A stretch of DNA of 29,730 bases from Euryarchaeota archaeon UBA19 (GCA_002502175.1 DAPQ01000032.1:1-29730); one strand, 5' to 3'; counted from the first letter of the stretch, positions 7,690-17,307 are shown. Numbers and translations: made by a program. The notes: a model not told the origin generated them from the sequence alone.

Positions 7690-9306
7690 TCAAAGTAGGA
7701 CCTTTGGAGATGATGCCAAAACTTCCTCGCTACATCCTTCTTCATACTGTTGGAAATTTTCCCTAAACATTTGTGCGAGAAGATTCGCTACATTGTCGTA
7801 TCTTTGCTTATCAGACCATGTCTCTCTTGGTTGGAGTATTTCACTCGGTACACCTTCACATTCTAGAGGTACTGAGAAGCCGAAGCGCTCATCTTCGACG
7901 AATACTACATCTTCCAAATCGCCGCGTAGTGCTGCATTCAACAGAGCTCGAGTCCAGCGAATTTTGATTCGATCAGATTCACCATATCCGCCTGCTACCC
8001 AACCAGTGTTAATCAACCAGCAATTGGCATTTTGTTGGCTAATTTTCTTGGAAAGTAAGTCAGCGTAAACACTCGGATGGCGAGGCATAAATGGTGCACC
8101 AAAACAAGTCGAGAATGTTGCTTGAGGTTCAGTAACTCCAATTTCTGTTCCAGCAACCTTTGCAGTATAACCTGACATAAAGTGGTAAGCAGCTTGGTCT
8201 GGAGTTAATCGAGAAAGCGGAGGTAGAACTCCGAAGGCGTCACAGGTCAGGAAAACTACATTCTTTGGATGACCTGCAGTGGAATCTGCAGTTCTATTTT
8301 CTATTGCTTCGATAGGATAGGAAGCTCGAGTATTTTGAGTAAGGGTTCCATCATCAAAATCTGGAACTCCATTGGAATCAAGGATTACATTCTCCAAAAT
8401 GGTTCCTGGCATTCTAGTTGTTGCATAGATTTCTGGTTCATCTTCCTTAGACAAACCGATTAATTTGGCATAGCAGCCTCCTTCGAAATTGAAAACGCCA
8501 TCATCTGACCAACCATGTTCGTCATCACCAACTAATGCTCTGTGAGGATCCGCGGAAAGAGTCGTCTTTCCTGTTCCAGACAATCCAAAGAATAGGGCCG
8601 ACTCTTCGCCATCTGTATTTGCCGAGCAATGCATTGGCATGATTCCTCTTCCAGGTAGAATATGATTCATTATGGTGAAGATTGCTTTCTTGATTTCTCC
8701 TGCATAATGAGTTCCACCGATTATTACCAAACCTCGGTCTAAGGCCAATATTACGAAGACCCCGGAATTTACACCATCTTCATCAGGGTCGGCTACTAAA
8801 TCTGGAGCGTGTAAAATTGTGTATTCGGGAACATGATCATTCAATTCAGAAGGGTCACTGCGAACGAACATATTGTGGAAGAAGGCAGCGTGCCAAGCCT
8901 TCTCGGTAACTAGTCGGACAGGCATTGCATAATTTGTATCCGCGCCGCAATGTGCGTCTTTGACGAATAATTGGTCTGCTGAGTCGAGGTGAGATTGCAC
9001 CTTCTTGAGAAGATTCTCAAACACCCAGCGACTTGTTGGGCGATTCACTTTACCCCACCAAACATGATCTGCATATCCTGGTTCGTCTACGATGAATCGG
9101 TCATTTGGTGAACGTCCGGTGCGTTCTCCAGTGGTTGCGAGTAAGACACCGTGTGCTGTCATCTCTGCTTCACCACCCTTTACTGCCGTTTCGTGCAATT
9201 CATCCGAGGCCAGATTCCAATGCACAGAGCCGCTAGGATTCAATCCGTGCGTCGACAGAGGGGTCGCTGAGACAGCGGTGGTGGACGAGCGCGAGGTGCT
9301 CTCCAT
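7690..9306 (-). CDS. pckA: ATP-dependent phosphoenolpyruvate carboxykinase
   Basis: A 538-residue cytoplasmic enzyme (E. coli PckA: 540 aa) that interconverts oxaloacetate plus ATP with phosphoenolpyruvate, CO2 and ADP, mainly for gluconeogenesis. Recognised by VHWNLASDELHETAV and TGERTGRSPNDRFIV near the N-terminus, the P-loop GLSGTGKTTL at 241-250 (Lys247), the metal/ATP loop DDEHGW soon after, FEGGCYAKLIGL, and NTRASYPI near the C-terminal third. This is the ATP-using family, not the GTP family found in many archaea. ATG 9306 has a GAGGCGTGA ribosome-binding sequence a few bases upstream. The N-terminal 20 residues are Ser/Thr-rich and variable in the family. It is divergent from the large membrane protein gene across a 94-base gap. 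Confidence 0.96.
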   Translation of the reverse strand: MESTSRSSTTAVSATPLSTHGLNPSGSVHWNLASDELHETAVKGGEAEMTAHGVLLATTGERTGRSPNDRFIVDEPGYADHVWWGKVNRPTSRWVFENLLKKVQSHLDSADQLFVKDAHCGADTNYAMPVRLVTEKAWHAAFFHNMFVRSDPSELNDHVPEYTILHAPDLVADPDEDGVNSGVFVILALDRGLVIIGGTHYAGEIKKAIFTIMNHILPGRGIMPMHCSANTDGEESALFFGLSGTGKTTLSADPHRALVGDDEHGWSDDGVFNFEGGCYAKLIGLSKEDEPEIYATTRMPGTILENVILDSNGVPDFDDGTLTQNTRASYPIEAIENRTADSTAGHPKNVVFLTCDAFGVLPPLSRLTPDQAAYHFMSGYTAKVAGTEIGVTEPQATFSTCFGAPFMPRHPSVYADLLSKKISQQNANCWLINTGWVAGGYGESDRIKIRWTRALLNAALRGDLEDVVFVEDERFGFSVPLECEGVPSEILQPRETWSDKQRYDNVANLLAQMFRENFQQYEEGCSEEVLASSPKVLL

Positions 9307-9400
9307 GTATCACGCCTCAGATGTTTACCTTTCAACCATTACGGATAACCCATTGAGATGATTTCTCTAAGATATTGTAATTCAACTATCCCTGACGGGG

Positions 9401-12400
9401 ATGCGATTATCGCCGAATGCCGTTCCTCGCGAGCGCGTGAGTGATGAGAAGGACGACCGCGTGATTCGCGAACGTCGATTCAAAATCGGTGCAAACCTAG
9501 ACATCGGAGACCTAGGAATAGGTGAAAAATCCGAGGAAGTTGCCGATTCTAATCTGCCGGATTCCGAAGGAAATGAGACCGAAGAAGAGGATGAGGCTCT
9601 GGGCGATGTCTTCGACCCTTTCAAAGAAACAACAGGCAACGAAGCAGGAGCGATAGCTTCTGACGGAACAGTAGCCAGTGCTCCCGAAGATGACATTGTT
9701 ACCTCGATGGCAAAGGATGGTGAACGACGAGTAAATTGGTCACTGATGGTGTCGATGATTTTCGTCTTTAGTGCCCTGAGCGTAGTTGCGGGAACAGCGT
9801 TCCCGCCAATGATTTCATTGGTATTATTGCTAATTCTAGCCGGTGTAGGATTTGCTTTTGGAGAACGATGGGTTCCAGACAAGAATTTGCACTTACTTGG
9901 GGTTTCTTGGGTCATAATTTCGATGAAGGTCCTCTACGGCCTTGCAATCGAACTAAATCGATGGGAATTAGGTGGTTTCCTTCCCATTTCTGTAGAAGTT
10001 CTAGCGATTCTATTGTTATTGCTCGTTGCCCTAAACGTGTTCATTGCTTATCGACATGATCACGATGCAATCGCAGCACAGGCAACTCTCGTTCTATTGG
10101 CTATTGGATCTACTGCTGGATCAATTGGAGGAGAATTTGGAGTCGCGGTGATGATTCTATTAGCTACCTTGTTACTCCATGGTCTAGCGCTTCACAGAGG
10201 CTCTGGAAATCTCGCCGCGCTAGGAGTGGCGGCTTCGAATCTGTGGATAGGTATGCATGCAATTACAGGTGGATTTACTGCTGGTTCCTTGGTTATCGAA
10301 CCTCTTGATACGCCACTAATTCTATTCCTATTATTGATGCTCGTATCCGGAATTAACGCTGCTATGGCAGCGCGTTTTGCCCGAGAAGAAAACTGGTTCT
10401 CGGAGGGATTCAAGGCGGCCGGACTTGGTCAACCTGGACTTTGGGGAGTTTCGATTTCCTTGGGAATGATTGGAGCATTAATGGCTGTCGCATCAAGTCG
10501 AGAAGATTCTGGATTTGCATTGGGAATGGTAACCTTCCTTGCTGGCGCATTTGGAGGTTCATATCTTGTTGTAAGAGGCGTTGAAAGATTTAGAGTAACG
10601 ATACCTCTATCGGTTGGAGCGGCATTATTTTCTCTATTGCTAATTTTTGGAGATTCTACGGAAGCGGTATCATTTTTCGACCGTTATGAGACGTTCACGA
10701 TTTTCGCCGCGATACTGACCGCATTTGTCATTTTACGGGACCAAAATCACGTCACTGATCGTGTGTTATGGGTTGGTTCGGTTGGCATTCTGGTATTGTT
10801 AGTTGTACTAATCCCGGCAAAATCCGAAGCAAATGGAGGGGATGGGGGATTGGTACTCCTAGGGCTTCTAACCGCGCTCCACATAGGTACTGCAATTCTT
10901 GCAATAATGCGGCAGGCACCTTCTCTGGCTGGCGCTACAGTACTACTCCCTTGGTCTTGGGTTTTATTGCAGGAATTTGTGGTCGAATCATTCCGAACCG
11001 TGATTATAGCAAACGGTTGGACCGACCCTGGAAATCTCATTGACATAGCCACAACGCCGTTCGCGGCCTATCTCATCATCTCCGTAGTTCTGATGCTTAT
11101 TGTGAATTTGCAGTTAGGGGAGACCGGAGTAAATCTCGCTGCAGGATTTCTTGGAATTACCGAAGTATCAGCCTCTATTCGAGATTCTGGAGCATTGCAA
11201 TTGTGGTCGATTGGATTGTGGTTACCTATGGTCACCATCGTAGTCATGGCTCATGCTGGTGGCTTTACCGCAATTACCCTCTTGGCTGTAGTTTCAGTTG
11301 TCTCATTATCCCACTTAGGTGCCGAATTTGCTGGGAAAAGACTCGGTGGACCAATTGCACTCTTGGGAATAATTGCGGTCAGTGCGGCCGTACTTGGTTG
11401 GAGGCATGGATTAGATGAAATGTGGATTATTCTCTTGCTTATTGCTACCGCCTCAATTCTCTATCGAGGAGACCCTGAGGACGAGCCGGTATTCACCAAT
11501 GGAATGGCTCTGATGTCCCTTCCACTAATTATTGCAATATCCACCAAAGAACCTAGCCGTATTCTAGAATCTACTGATTCCATACCCAATTTCGACTTAT
11601 CATTGACTTCCGTTACTTGCACCGGTTTGGTGATGGCATTCTACCTCCCTCGAGCGGAGAAGATGGAAAAATTGCTCAAACCAGCGGCGGCGGCTCTTTG
11701 GTTGCTTGTGATTACAATCGGACTTTCTCTACAATTGGAAAACGAAACCTCTACCATGGCTGGCATCGGTTTGTTTGCATTGAGCGCCCTATGGCTTGTT
11801 GCTCGAGGAGAAATTAGAGCTGAACTGAAGACTTTATCCCAAAGAGAACAACTTTTGGCAATCGCTGGTCAAGACAACGTCAAAAAATTGAGTCTGGGAA
11901 CTGGGCAATTAGACACCTATGATCCAAAAAGACTGGAACTACAACAAAAGCGCAAGAAGAGGAGAGATCTGACCACAACGGAAGATGATTCCGAATTGTA
12001 CACTACAGATGTATCTCACAGACCAACAATTGTTCTCTTGGTCTTATTCCTAGTTCTTGGTTCTGTAATCGTATGGGGCCTGTTATTCTCTTCTTCTCCT
12101 TTCATTCTACTAACCGCCGGAATTTTCGCAACCATTTTGGTTGCAATCGCTAGATTACGAACCAAACAACTCGACCTTGATTTGCCAACAGTAATGGGAA
12201 TCGAAATGCCGATTGCATACTCAATTATTGGACTAATAGTCGCATTAATCGCAGGTCATTTGGGACCTGGAGCGAGCAATAAGGAACTACTAGACTTAGC
12301 AGTAGTGACAATCCTAATTCTACAATTTGTGATTATTTCTCTTTACCAAAGGGATAACCTACTCGATAGGATACCGATTGCAATTGATTGGTTTGTTTTA

Positions 12401-13195
12401 CCCCTAGTTATTGGTAGAATTGCTGGAGCGCTTCTTGTTGAGTCTCTACCATTCCCATTTACCGTTGACCCATTCGATGGAGATTTAATCGGGTGGCAAA
12501 TTCCTTGGTTGCTACTTGAGGCATTGCTAATCTTCACAATCGCAATAGATGCGATGATAGATTCCCGAAGGTCTAGTGTAGGCCGAGATACGCATCTTGG
12601 AAGTTCAGGAAGAGGTCTGCGCGCCTCTGCATACGTGATGATGTCTTGGGGTCCTGCTGCAATTCTTGCAGTGGCTAATGCCATTTATGCTGGACGTAAA
12701 CACCGACAGGTAGAGGCTGTAGGGCTGTCAATAATTTGTCTCCCATTAGCACTATTTTCTATGGGTACATTCATTCCACAAATTATCGAATATCTAGATT
12801 GGATTATTCTTGCTGGCGGATTTGTCATGCTTGGATTTGTGGCTGCATCCGTACCAATGAGAAATGGCCATTGGACTATGATGGCAGCCATTGATTGCCA
12901 CATACTGATGTTTGCAGGACTTACTATGGTGAATATTTGGATAATTTATCCAATCGCATTATTTGCCATATCAACGACCCTTTGGGTTGTTGGAATATTC
13001 CATTTGCGCCGTATTTTACGAATCTGGGGATTCGGAGACCTCATCCTTGGAGTTGCAGCATCTCTGCTAATGCTAGGCGCTGCTTCATCGATAGATGCAA
13101 TTGGATTATTCCTTCTGTTAACTGTAGTCGGAGCCGAACTGGCTCTAGTGACTTGGTTAGGGCAAAGAAATCAAGAAGCATTGTTACAAGATTGA
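9401..13195 (+). CDS. Very large multi-spanning membrane protein, unknown function
   Basis: A 1264-residue protein of unfamiliar type. Residues 1-110 are hydrophilic and acidic (EETEEEDEALGD-like), then hydrophobic helices follow nearly continuously to about 800, giving more than twenty membrane spans. A charged cytoplasmic section lies at about 800-870 (KRLELQQKRKKRRDL), followed by a second membrane block of about ten spans to the end. No transporter, transferase or channel signature is evident; polar residues inside the helices are few. The tandem layout could reflect an old duplication, but I could not confirm an internal repeat. The ATG at 9401 has no clear Shine-Dalgarno; an AT-rich GATATTGTAATT about 25 bases upstream would suit a leaderless start. 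GTG 9437 is an alternative. It is followed by an MscS-type channel on the same strand. Confidence 0.85.
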   Translation: MRLSPNAVPRERVSDEKDDRVIRERRFKIGANLDIGDLGIGEKSEEVADSNLPDSEGNETEEEDEALGDVFDPFKETTGNEAGAIASDGTVASAPEDDIVTSMAKDGERRVNWSLMVSMIFVFSALSVVAGTAFPPMISLVLLLILAGVGFAFGERWVPDKNLHLLGVSWVIISMKVLYGLAIELNRWELGGFLPISVEVLAILLLLLVALNVFIAYRHDHDAIAAQATLVLLAIGSTAGSIGGEFGVAVMILLATLLLHGLALHRGSGNLAALGVAASNLWIGMHAITGGFTAGSLVIEPLDTPLILFLLLMLVSGINAAMAARFAREENWFSEGFKAAGLGQPGLWGVSISLGMIGALMAVASSREDSGFALGMVTFLAGAFGGSYLVVRGVERFRVTIPLSVGAALFSLLLIFGDSTEAVSFFDRYETFTIFAAILTAFVILRDQNHVTDRVLWVGSVGILVLLVVLIPAKSEANGGDGGLVLLGLLTALHIGTAILAIMRQAPSLAGATVLLPWSWVLLQEFVVESFRTVIIANGWTDPGNLIDIATTPFAAYLIISVVLMLIVNLQLGETGVNLAAGFLGITEVSASIRDSGALQLWSIGLWLPMVTIVVMAHAGGFTAITLLAVVSVVSLSHLGAEFAGKRLGGPIALLGIIAVSAAVLGWRHGLDEMWIILLLIATASILYRGDPEDEPVFTNGMALMSLPLIIAISTKEPSRILESTDSIPNFDLSLTSVTCTGLVMAFYLPRAEKMEKLLKPAAAALWLLVITIGLSLQLENETSTMAGIGLFALSALWLVARGEIRAELKTLSQREQLLAIAGQDNVKKLSLGTGQLDTYDPKRLELQQKRKKRRDLTTTEDDSELYTTDVSHRPTIVLLVLFLVLGSVIVWGLLFSSSPFILLTAGIFATILVAIARLRTKQLDLDLPTVMGIEMPIAYSIIGLIVALIAGHLGPGASNKELLDLAVVTILILQFVIISLYQRDNLLDRIPIAIDWFVLPLVIGRIAGALLVESLPFPFTVDPFDGDLIGWQIPWLLLEALLIFTIAIDAMIDSRRSSVGRDTHLGSSGRGLRASAYVMMSWGPAAILAVANAIYAGRKHRQVEAVGLSIICLPLALFSMGTFIPQIIEYLDWIILAGGFVMLGFVAASVPMRNGHWTMMAAIDCHILMFAGLTMVNIWIIYPIALFAISTTLWVVGIFHLRRILRIWGFGDLILGVAASLLMLGAASSIDAIGLFLLLTVVGAELALVTWLGQRNQEALLQD

Positions 13196-13254
13196 TTTCG
13201 GGCGGTATATCGCAACGGAATTAAGTTAATCATCCCACATTGCTTGCTAAGTTT

Positions 13255-14307
13255 ATGGCGAGCATAGTTGAGATTCTAATCGAACGATTACAAAATCTCA
13301 ATCCAATAGAATACTTCACCTTCACTGTAAACGCATTGGTTTTCATATTTTCAAAACAAATCGCTAGAATGCACGGAGAAGATGATCTTGCAAAAACAAG
13401 GTTACGACTACGAACCCTACATTCATTCAACCTGGTCGTTTTCTTGGCATTTATCATCTCGATTATTTTGTTGAATAGCTCATATCCTGATGAACAGATT
13501 AGTCAGTCGTCTCTTTGTTTGCTGATTGCCTACGTCATTTACAACATTGCAGATGGATTGATTCTGAAGAGATATGGAGAAGTGATTTCAGTTATGGGCT
13601 CTGCCAGAACTGTCGAAACCGCCACTTCTAGAACATTGGAATTGATTGTTCTTGGAATAATTTTGATAACTTCTGGAATTACTCTAATCAATATCTGGGG
13701 AATAACAGGTATTCTTGAAACTACAGGAGCAATAGGATTCCTAGCTTTACTTATTTTCACCACTAAGGATTATTGGTTGAATGACTTCTTGAGTGGGATT
13801 TTGATAATTAGTGGTAATAGTGCAAAGCGCGGTGATGTGATTTCGATTCCAGATCTAAATGTCCTAGGAATAATCATGGAAATCGGTGGACTTCAAACTC
13901 GCGTTCGAGATTTGGCTCAAGGTCACGATATAGAAATCCCCAACAATGCAATGCTCAATCACCGTACTGACTTCTACAAAGATAATCCCGGAGGACCTCA
14001 CAAAGAATTTGTAGAATTCAACATAGGATACGGTGTAGATACAAAAGTTGTGAATGATTACTTGAATCAGGCTTACCAAGAGGCAAAGAAAAATTGTACC
14101 GGGCTGGATGAAGATCGTCAACCAATTATTTCCTTGAAAGAAAATGCAAACAACGCAGTTAGATGGAGGATGACGTATTTTGTCTCCTCTCCTAGACAAT
14201 TGCTCAAGATTAGAGATGAAATAAACCTAGCAGCGTATAATTTACAGGGTGAATTCGGCATTGACCTAAGCACGCCGACTTTGGAAAAGTCTGTTGCAGA
14301 TAACTGA
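13255..14307 (+). CDS. MscS-family small-conductance mechanosensitive channel
   Basis: A 350-residue membrane protein that would open on membrane tension and release solutes after osmotic downshock. It has four hydrophobic segments (about 8-28, 55-75, 90-105, 120-165); the last leads into the pore-lining helix and the typical YWLNDFLSGILIISGNSAKRGDVISI junction region, then the MscS beta domain (RVRDLAQGHDIEIPNNAMLN). The C-terminal alpha/beta domain is present. ATG 13255 is preferred to TTG 13240, since it begins the first amphipathic helix. An AT-rich TTAAGTTAAT about 30 bases before ATG may be the promoter. It follows the giant membrane protein by 59 bases. Confidence 0.88.
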   Translation: MASIVEILIERLQNLNPIEYFTFTVNALVFIFSKQIARMHGEDDLAKTRLRLRTLHSFNLVVFLAFIISIILLNSSYPDEQISQSSLCLLIAYVIYNIADGLILKRYGEVISVMGSARTVETATSRTLELIVLGIILITSGITLINIWGITGILETTGAIGFLALLIFTTKDYWLNDFLSGILIISGNSAKRGDVISIPDLNVLGIIMEIGGLQTRVRDLAQGHDIEIPNNAMLNHRTDFYKDNPGGPHKEFVEFNIGYGVDTKVVNDYLNQAYQEAKKNCTGLDEDRQPIISLKENANNAVRWRMTYFVSSPRQLLKIRDEINLAAYNLQGEFGIDLSTPTLEKSVADN

Positions 14308-14371
14308 CAACCGGCGCTTTGTAATTGATTTTCGAATCGCCGATTAGTTGAGTTGCGTAGCACTAACCTTG

Positions 14372-15355
14372 ATGACTGACGGGGTGTGGTCGAATACCGT
14401 GTCCCGCAGTTGGATCTCAGACACTCCCGATGAGGTCGAGCACCCTACTGTACCTCTAGGCATCAATGAAATGGCGATTCCAAGGGCCGCAATTTTGCTA
14501 TCATTGGCCACAGCCGCCCTACTAATTGGATCAACTGTAGTTGTTGGTTACAGCGTCTACGTATTCGTCAAAGAGAATGAGGATGCGTTCTCTGTGACAG
14601 ATCAAGATTTACTCAAGGACGATAATGATAGATGGTACTGGGAAGTAGACTTGTTATTCGACACCTGTGATTCTAGATTAGGTGATTGGGATTGGCCGGA
14701 TGTTTTGTCTGAACAAGACGATGTGTTCCTTTATCCCGGCGAATTACGCTGTGATTGGGAGCATCAAGGAGATGGTGATAGAGCCAGTGTTGCGATATAC
14801 AATAGAGGTAATCAAACCCTAGATATTGTTCTCGAAATAACCGGTGGAGAGGTGGTCTTTGCCTCGGAAGGCGACACTATGCTTACCGTGAATGAAATAG
14901 GAGTTAATGAAACTGCAATTGTAGAAATTCAGTTGAATAATGCAGTAACAGAGCACGATATACAGATTCAAGCATCCCATCTTAATGTTCGAGAAGCGGA
15001 AGTGCTTCTCGATATCCATATCTTCGAAGGCTCTAATCCTAGAGATTTGCATGCTACTGATGGAGATACTTTAGAGGTTCATTACAAGGTTTGGGATGCT
15101 GATACAGACCAACTTCTTGACGAAGGCGATTTAATTGTCACAGCTGGCGATGATTCGAATTTCATACAAGGATTTGGATGGTCTGCAATCGGCCTAGATA
15201 TCGATGGAGATAGAGGGCTAATACCTGGTATTGATACCGGGACTACACATATTACATTACTACCTCCACCAATTGCTTACGGGAACAGCGATGGTCATGA
15301 ACTGCAAGAATCTTGGTTGCGATTTGAGTTGAAGGTGGATAGAGCAACCATTTGA
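14372..15355 (+). CDS. Membrane-anchored extracytoplasmic protein with FKBP-like domain
   Basis: A 327-residue protein. Residues 1-35 are hydrophilic, about 36-62 form a membrane helix, and the remainder should lie outside. The middle part (about 65-215) is acidic and beta-rich with a CARDB/Ig-like look (RASVAIYNRGNQTLDIVLEITGG). The last 97 residues resemble an FKBP-type peptidyl-prolyl isomerase: GDTLEVHYKVWD, LDEGDL, PGIDTG, LLPPPIAYGNSDGHEL and the final strand SWLRFELKV. Many aromatic residues of the FKBP active pocket do not seem to be kept, so catalysis is doubtful; it may be a folding factor or a binding domain. ATG 14372 is chosen as the first ATG of a frame that otherwise starts with TTG 14348. 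Confidence 0.7.
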   Translation: MTDGVWSNTVSRSWISDTPDEVEHPTVPLGINEMAIPRAAILLSLATAALLIGSTVVVGYSVYVFVKENEDAFSVTDQDLLKDDNDRWYWEVDLLFDTCDSRLGDWDWPDVLSEQDDVFLYPGELRCDWEHQGDGDRASVAIYNRGNQTLDIVLEITGGEVVFASEGDTMLTVNEIGVNETAIVEIQLNNAVTEHDIQIQASHLNVREAEVLLDIHIFEGSNPRDLHATDGDTLEVHYKVWDADTDQLLDEGDLIVTAGDDSNFIQGFGWSAIGLDIDGDRGLIPGIDTGTTHITLLPPPIAYGNSDGHELQESWLRFELKVDRATI

Positions 15356-15404
15356 GAACCACTAGACAGGAAAAGGACTTGAGTTCAACAAAGGAGCGGA
15401 GTGC

Positions 15405-16709
15405 ATGAACGAGGAGCCAAGCCACTACGCTCTGAACCCCTCATCGGACCTGGTGAAGAGGGCTTCGAAGATTGCCAAGGCTGAATCTGCTCGTAAGGGA
15501 GAACCGAAATTCCACATGACCGAAGACATGCGACGATTGTCCACCCCTTGGTCTATTTCTCAAGTCAGAGCTGAGCAAATTCAGGCAACCGACCTTCCTG
15601 CTGGAGTCATCCTAGATGCAGCGGCTGGAAGCGGTGTGCAACTTATCGCATTGACCACCGGATTGAAGCGTCCTGGATTGGCTATAGAATTAGACCCGAA
15701 TATAGGATTACTATGTGCTGCAAACATGCACATTACCGGCGAAGAGTCAGACCTGCAGCGAAGCATGGATCGTGTTTTGGTTGGGGATGGAACAGATGCA
15801 GAGAATGCAATCGTTACCTACTGGAATAGCCTAAGGGAAGCTGGAACTAGAGCACATCCTCCTATTGGTATGTTACATCTAGATCCTGCTAGACCACGAG
15901 ATGCTCAAAAACATGAAATTGATGAGATGCAACCCGCACTTGGCCCGTTGCTAAAGGCCTGGGCTAATCATCTTGAAACAGGCCCTCGTGGTCCGGCAAT
16001 TTTGCTTGATTTATCCCCTAGACTAAACGAGGACCAACGGTCACTTGTTGATGCTACGATTGAGACGACTTTTCCCGGAATCCCAAGAACTTGGGAATAC
16101 CTCAGTCAAGGTGGAGGGAGAATTGACCGACTATCGGTTTGGATAGGTTCTCTTTCCTCCAAAGAACCCTCTCGATGTATCAGAATGGGTAAGAAGAAAA
16201 TTATGGCGTCGATAGAAGGTAAGGTAGCAGAATCAGAATTGGTTAGCATGACCTCTCCTCCGCCGTATGGTGCATACCTGACAATAGTTGACCCTGCACT
16301 TGTTCAATCCGGGCTACACGAGGCTTGGCTTGATAGGGCGATTCCGGAGAATGCAGGACATTCTTGGCTTAGGTTGGAAGGCAGAAGACCTCTACTAATT
16401 AGCACAGATCCACTGATTGAAGATGATGAAATCAATGCTTTCGTGATTGCAAGTGGAGAAATTGTCCAACACCGACTAACCCCTCCCGAACTTCATACAA
16501 TCGAACAAACCGCTGCTTCCGCTGCTCGTAATGGCGTTGGCAAGGTTACTCTCAGATGCAGTCTCGATCCAGACGAGCATCCGACCCTACAACGTAGATT
16601 ACACAAGGCGATGAAGGAATTTGAAGGAGAAAATGGATTCATGGTGGACCTAGATTTGGATAGAGGTAGTGGAAGTCATACCCTATACATCGTTTGTAAG
16701 GAGCAGTGA
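15405..16709 (+). CDS. Class I SAM-dependent methyltransferase, THUMP-like family
   Basis: A 434-residue cytoplasmic protein. The N-terminal half has a SAM-binding Rossmann fold: motif I VILDAAAGSG (about residue 67-76), acidic loop AIELDP, and motif IV LHLDPARPRD, the DPAR form seen in the bacterial PG1098/THUMP-like methyltransferase group. The C-terminal part (about 330-434; ASGEIVQHRLTPPEL, GKVTLRCSLDPDEHP) looks like the ferredoxin/THUMP-like domain of that group. RNA, probably rRNA or tRNA, is the likely target by family, but the methylated base is not known. ATG 15405 has a GGAGCGGAG ribosome-binding segment. It lies directly upstream of the ribosomal protein cluster, which agrees with a translation role. 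Confidence 0.75.
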   Translation: MNEEPSHYALNPSSDLVKRASKIAKAESARKGEPKFHMTEDMRRLSTPWSISQVRAEQIQATDLPAGVILDAAAGSGVQLIALTTGLKRPGLAIELDPNIGLLCAANMHITGEESDLQRSMDRVLVGDGTDAENAIVTYWNSLREAGTRAHPPIGMLHLDPARPRDAQKHEIDEMQPALGPLLKAWANHLETGPRGPAILLDLSPRLNEDQRSLVDATIETTFPGIPRTWEYLSQGGGRIDRLSVWIGSLSSKEPSRCIRMGKKKIMASIEGKVAESELVSMTSPPPYGAYLTIVDPALVQSGLHEAWLDRAIPENAGHSWLRLEGRRPLLISTDPLIEDDEINAFVIASGEIVQHRLTPPELHTIEQTAASAARNGVGKVTLRCSLDPDEHPTLQRRLHKAMKEFEGENGFMVDLDLDRGSGSHTLYIVCKEQ

Positions 16710-16727
16710 GTCGATTAGCAATTTTAT

Positions 16728-16825
16728 CGCCCCGTAGGGGCGGCCGTCTCCTTCAAATATGGAGGGCAGGTCGGCGGGATGCCCTATGAGGGCCATCGGG
16801 CAACCGATGAACACGGGGGAACCGT
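16728..16825 (+). promoter_or_regulatory. Structured leader before rpsM (candidate r-protein leader RNA)
   Basis: The 119-base gap before rpsM holds four hairpins in a row. Hairpin 1 is CGCCCC-GTA-GGGGCG (16728-16742). Hairpin 2 pairs 16743-16751 with 16761-16767 with a 2-base bulge. Hairpin 3 is GCCC/GGGC (16781-16793). Hairpin 4 is CATCGG-GCAA-CCGATG (16794-16809), a perfect stem closed by a GNRA tetraloop. A short ACGG/CCGT stem (16813-16825) then places the GGGGGA ribosome-binding segment in its loop. A TATA-like AATTTTAT lies at 16720-16727; if that is the promoter, hairpin 1 would only be transcribed from upstream. No leader of this shape is known to me in archaea. Confidence 0.5.
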
Positions 16826-16828
16826 ACT

Positions 16829-17296
16829 ATGGCAAAAGTGAATGAAGCAGAACTAGGAGAGGATTTCTCCTACATCCTGAGGCTTGCAGACTCTGATATC
16901 GATGGTCTTCGACCGATTGCACAAGGACTTACTTCGATTAACGGAGTTGGACAGCGATCGGCCGGTCAGATTTGTCGCATGGCAGGAATCGATGGAAGTA
17001 AACTCGGAGGTCATCTGACCGAAGAAGAGCAAGACAGGATTCGAACAACAATTGACGAATATGCGTTGAACGTGCCTTGGTGGCTCGTCAACAGACAGCG
17101 AGATTTGCAGTCTAACGAAGACGCGCACATCATCGGAACAGAAGTCCGATTGACTCGAGACGATGATGTAGCACGATTAGCTGCAATCAAGACATACCGC
17201 GGAATACGCCACCGCAGCGGCCACAAGGTCCGCGGTCAGCGTCTTCGCAGCAATGGTCGAAGTGGTAGCACACTCGGTGTGCAGAGGAAGAAGTGA
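16829..17296 (+). CDS. rpsM: Small ribosomal subunit protein uS13
   Basis: A 155-residue archaeal/eukaryotic-type uS13, located in the head of the 30S subunit where it contacts the P-site tRNA and the 50S bridge. It shows the GLTSINGVGQRSAGQICRMAGI helix-hairpin-helix, and the basic C-terminal tail with TYRGIRHRSGHKVRGQRLRSNGR, longer at the N-terminus than bacterial S13. Fifteen of 19 arginines are CGN codons, a marker of the window's native style. The ATG follows a structured leader with GGGGGA about 8 bases upstream. It starts the cluster rpsM-rpsD-rpsK-rpo3 with 11-base and overlapping junctions. Confidence 0.97.
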   Translation: MAKVNEAELGEDFSYILRLADSDIDGLRPIAQGLTSINGVGQRSAGQICRMAGIDGSKLGGHLTEEEQDRIRTTIDEYALNVPWWLVNRQRDLQSNEDAHIIGTEVRLTRDDDVARLAAIKTYRGIRHRSGHKVRGQRLRSNGRSGSTLGVQRKK

Positions 17297-17307
17297 GGTG
17301 GTGAAGT

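Noticed and set aside
9382..9915. A 177-codon open frame on the minus strand opposite the start of the large membrane protein
   Set aside because: Its Ser/Pro/Arg-rich content mirrors the acidic tail and first helices of the plus-strand protein; it has no start signal and no recognisable fold, so it is an antisense shadow.
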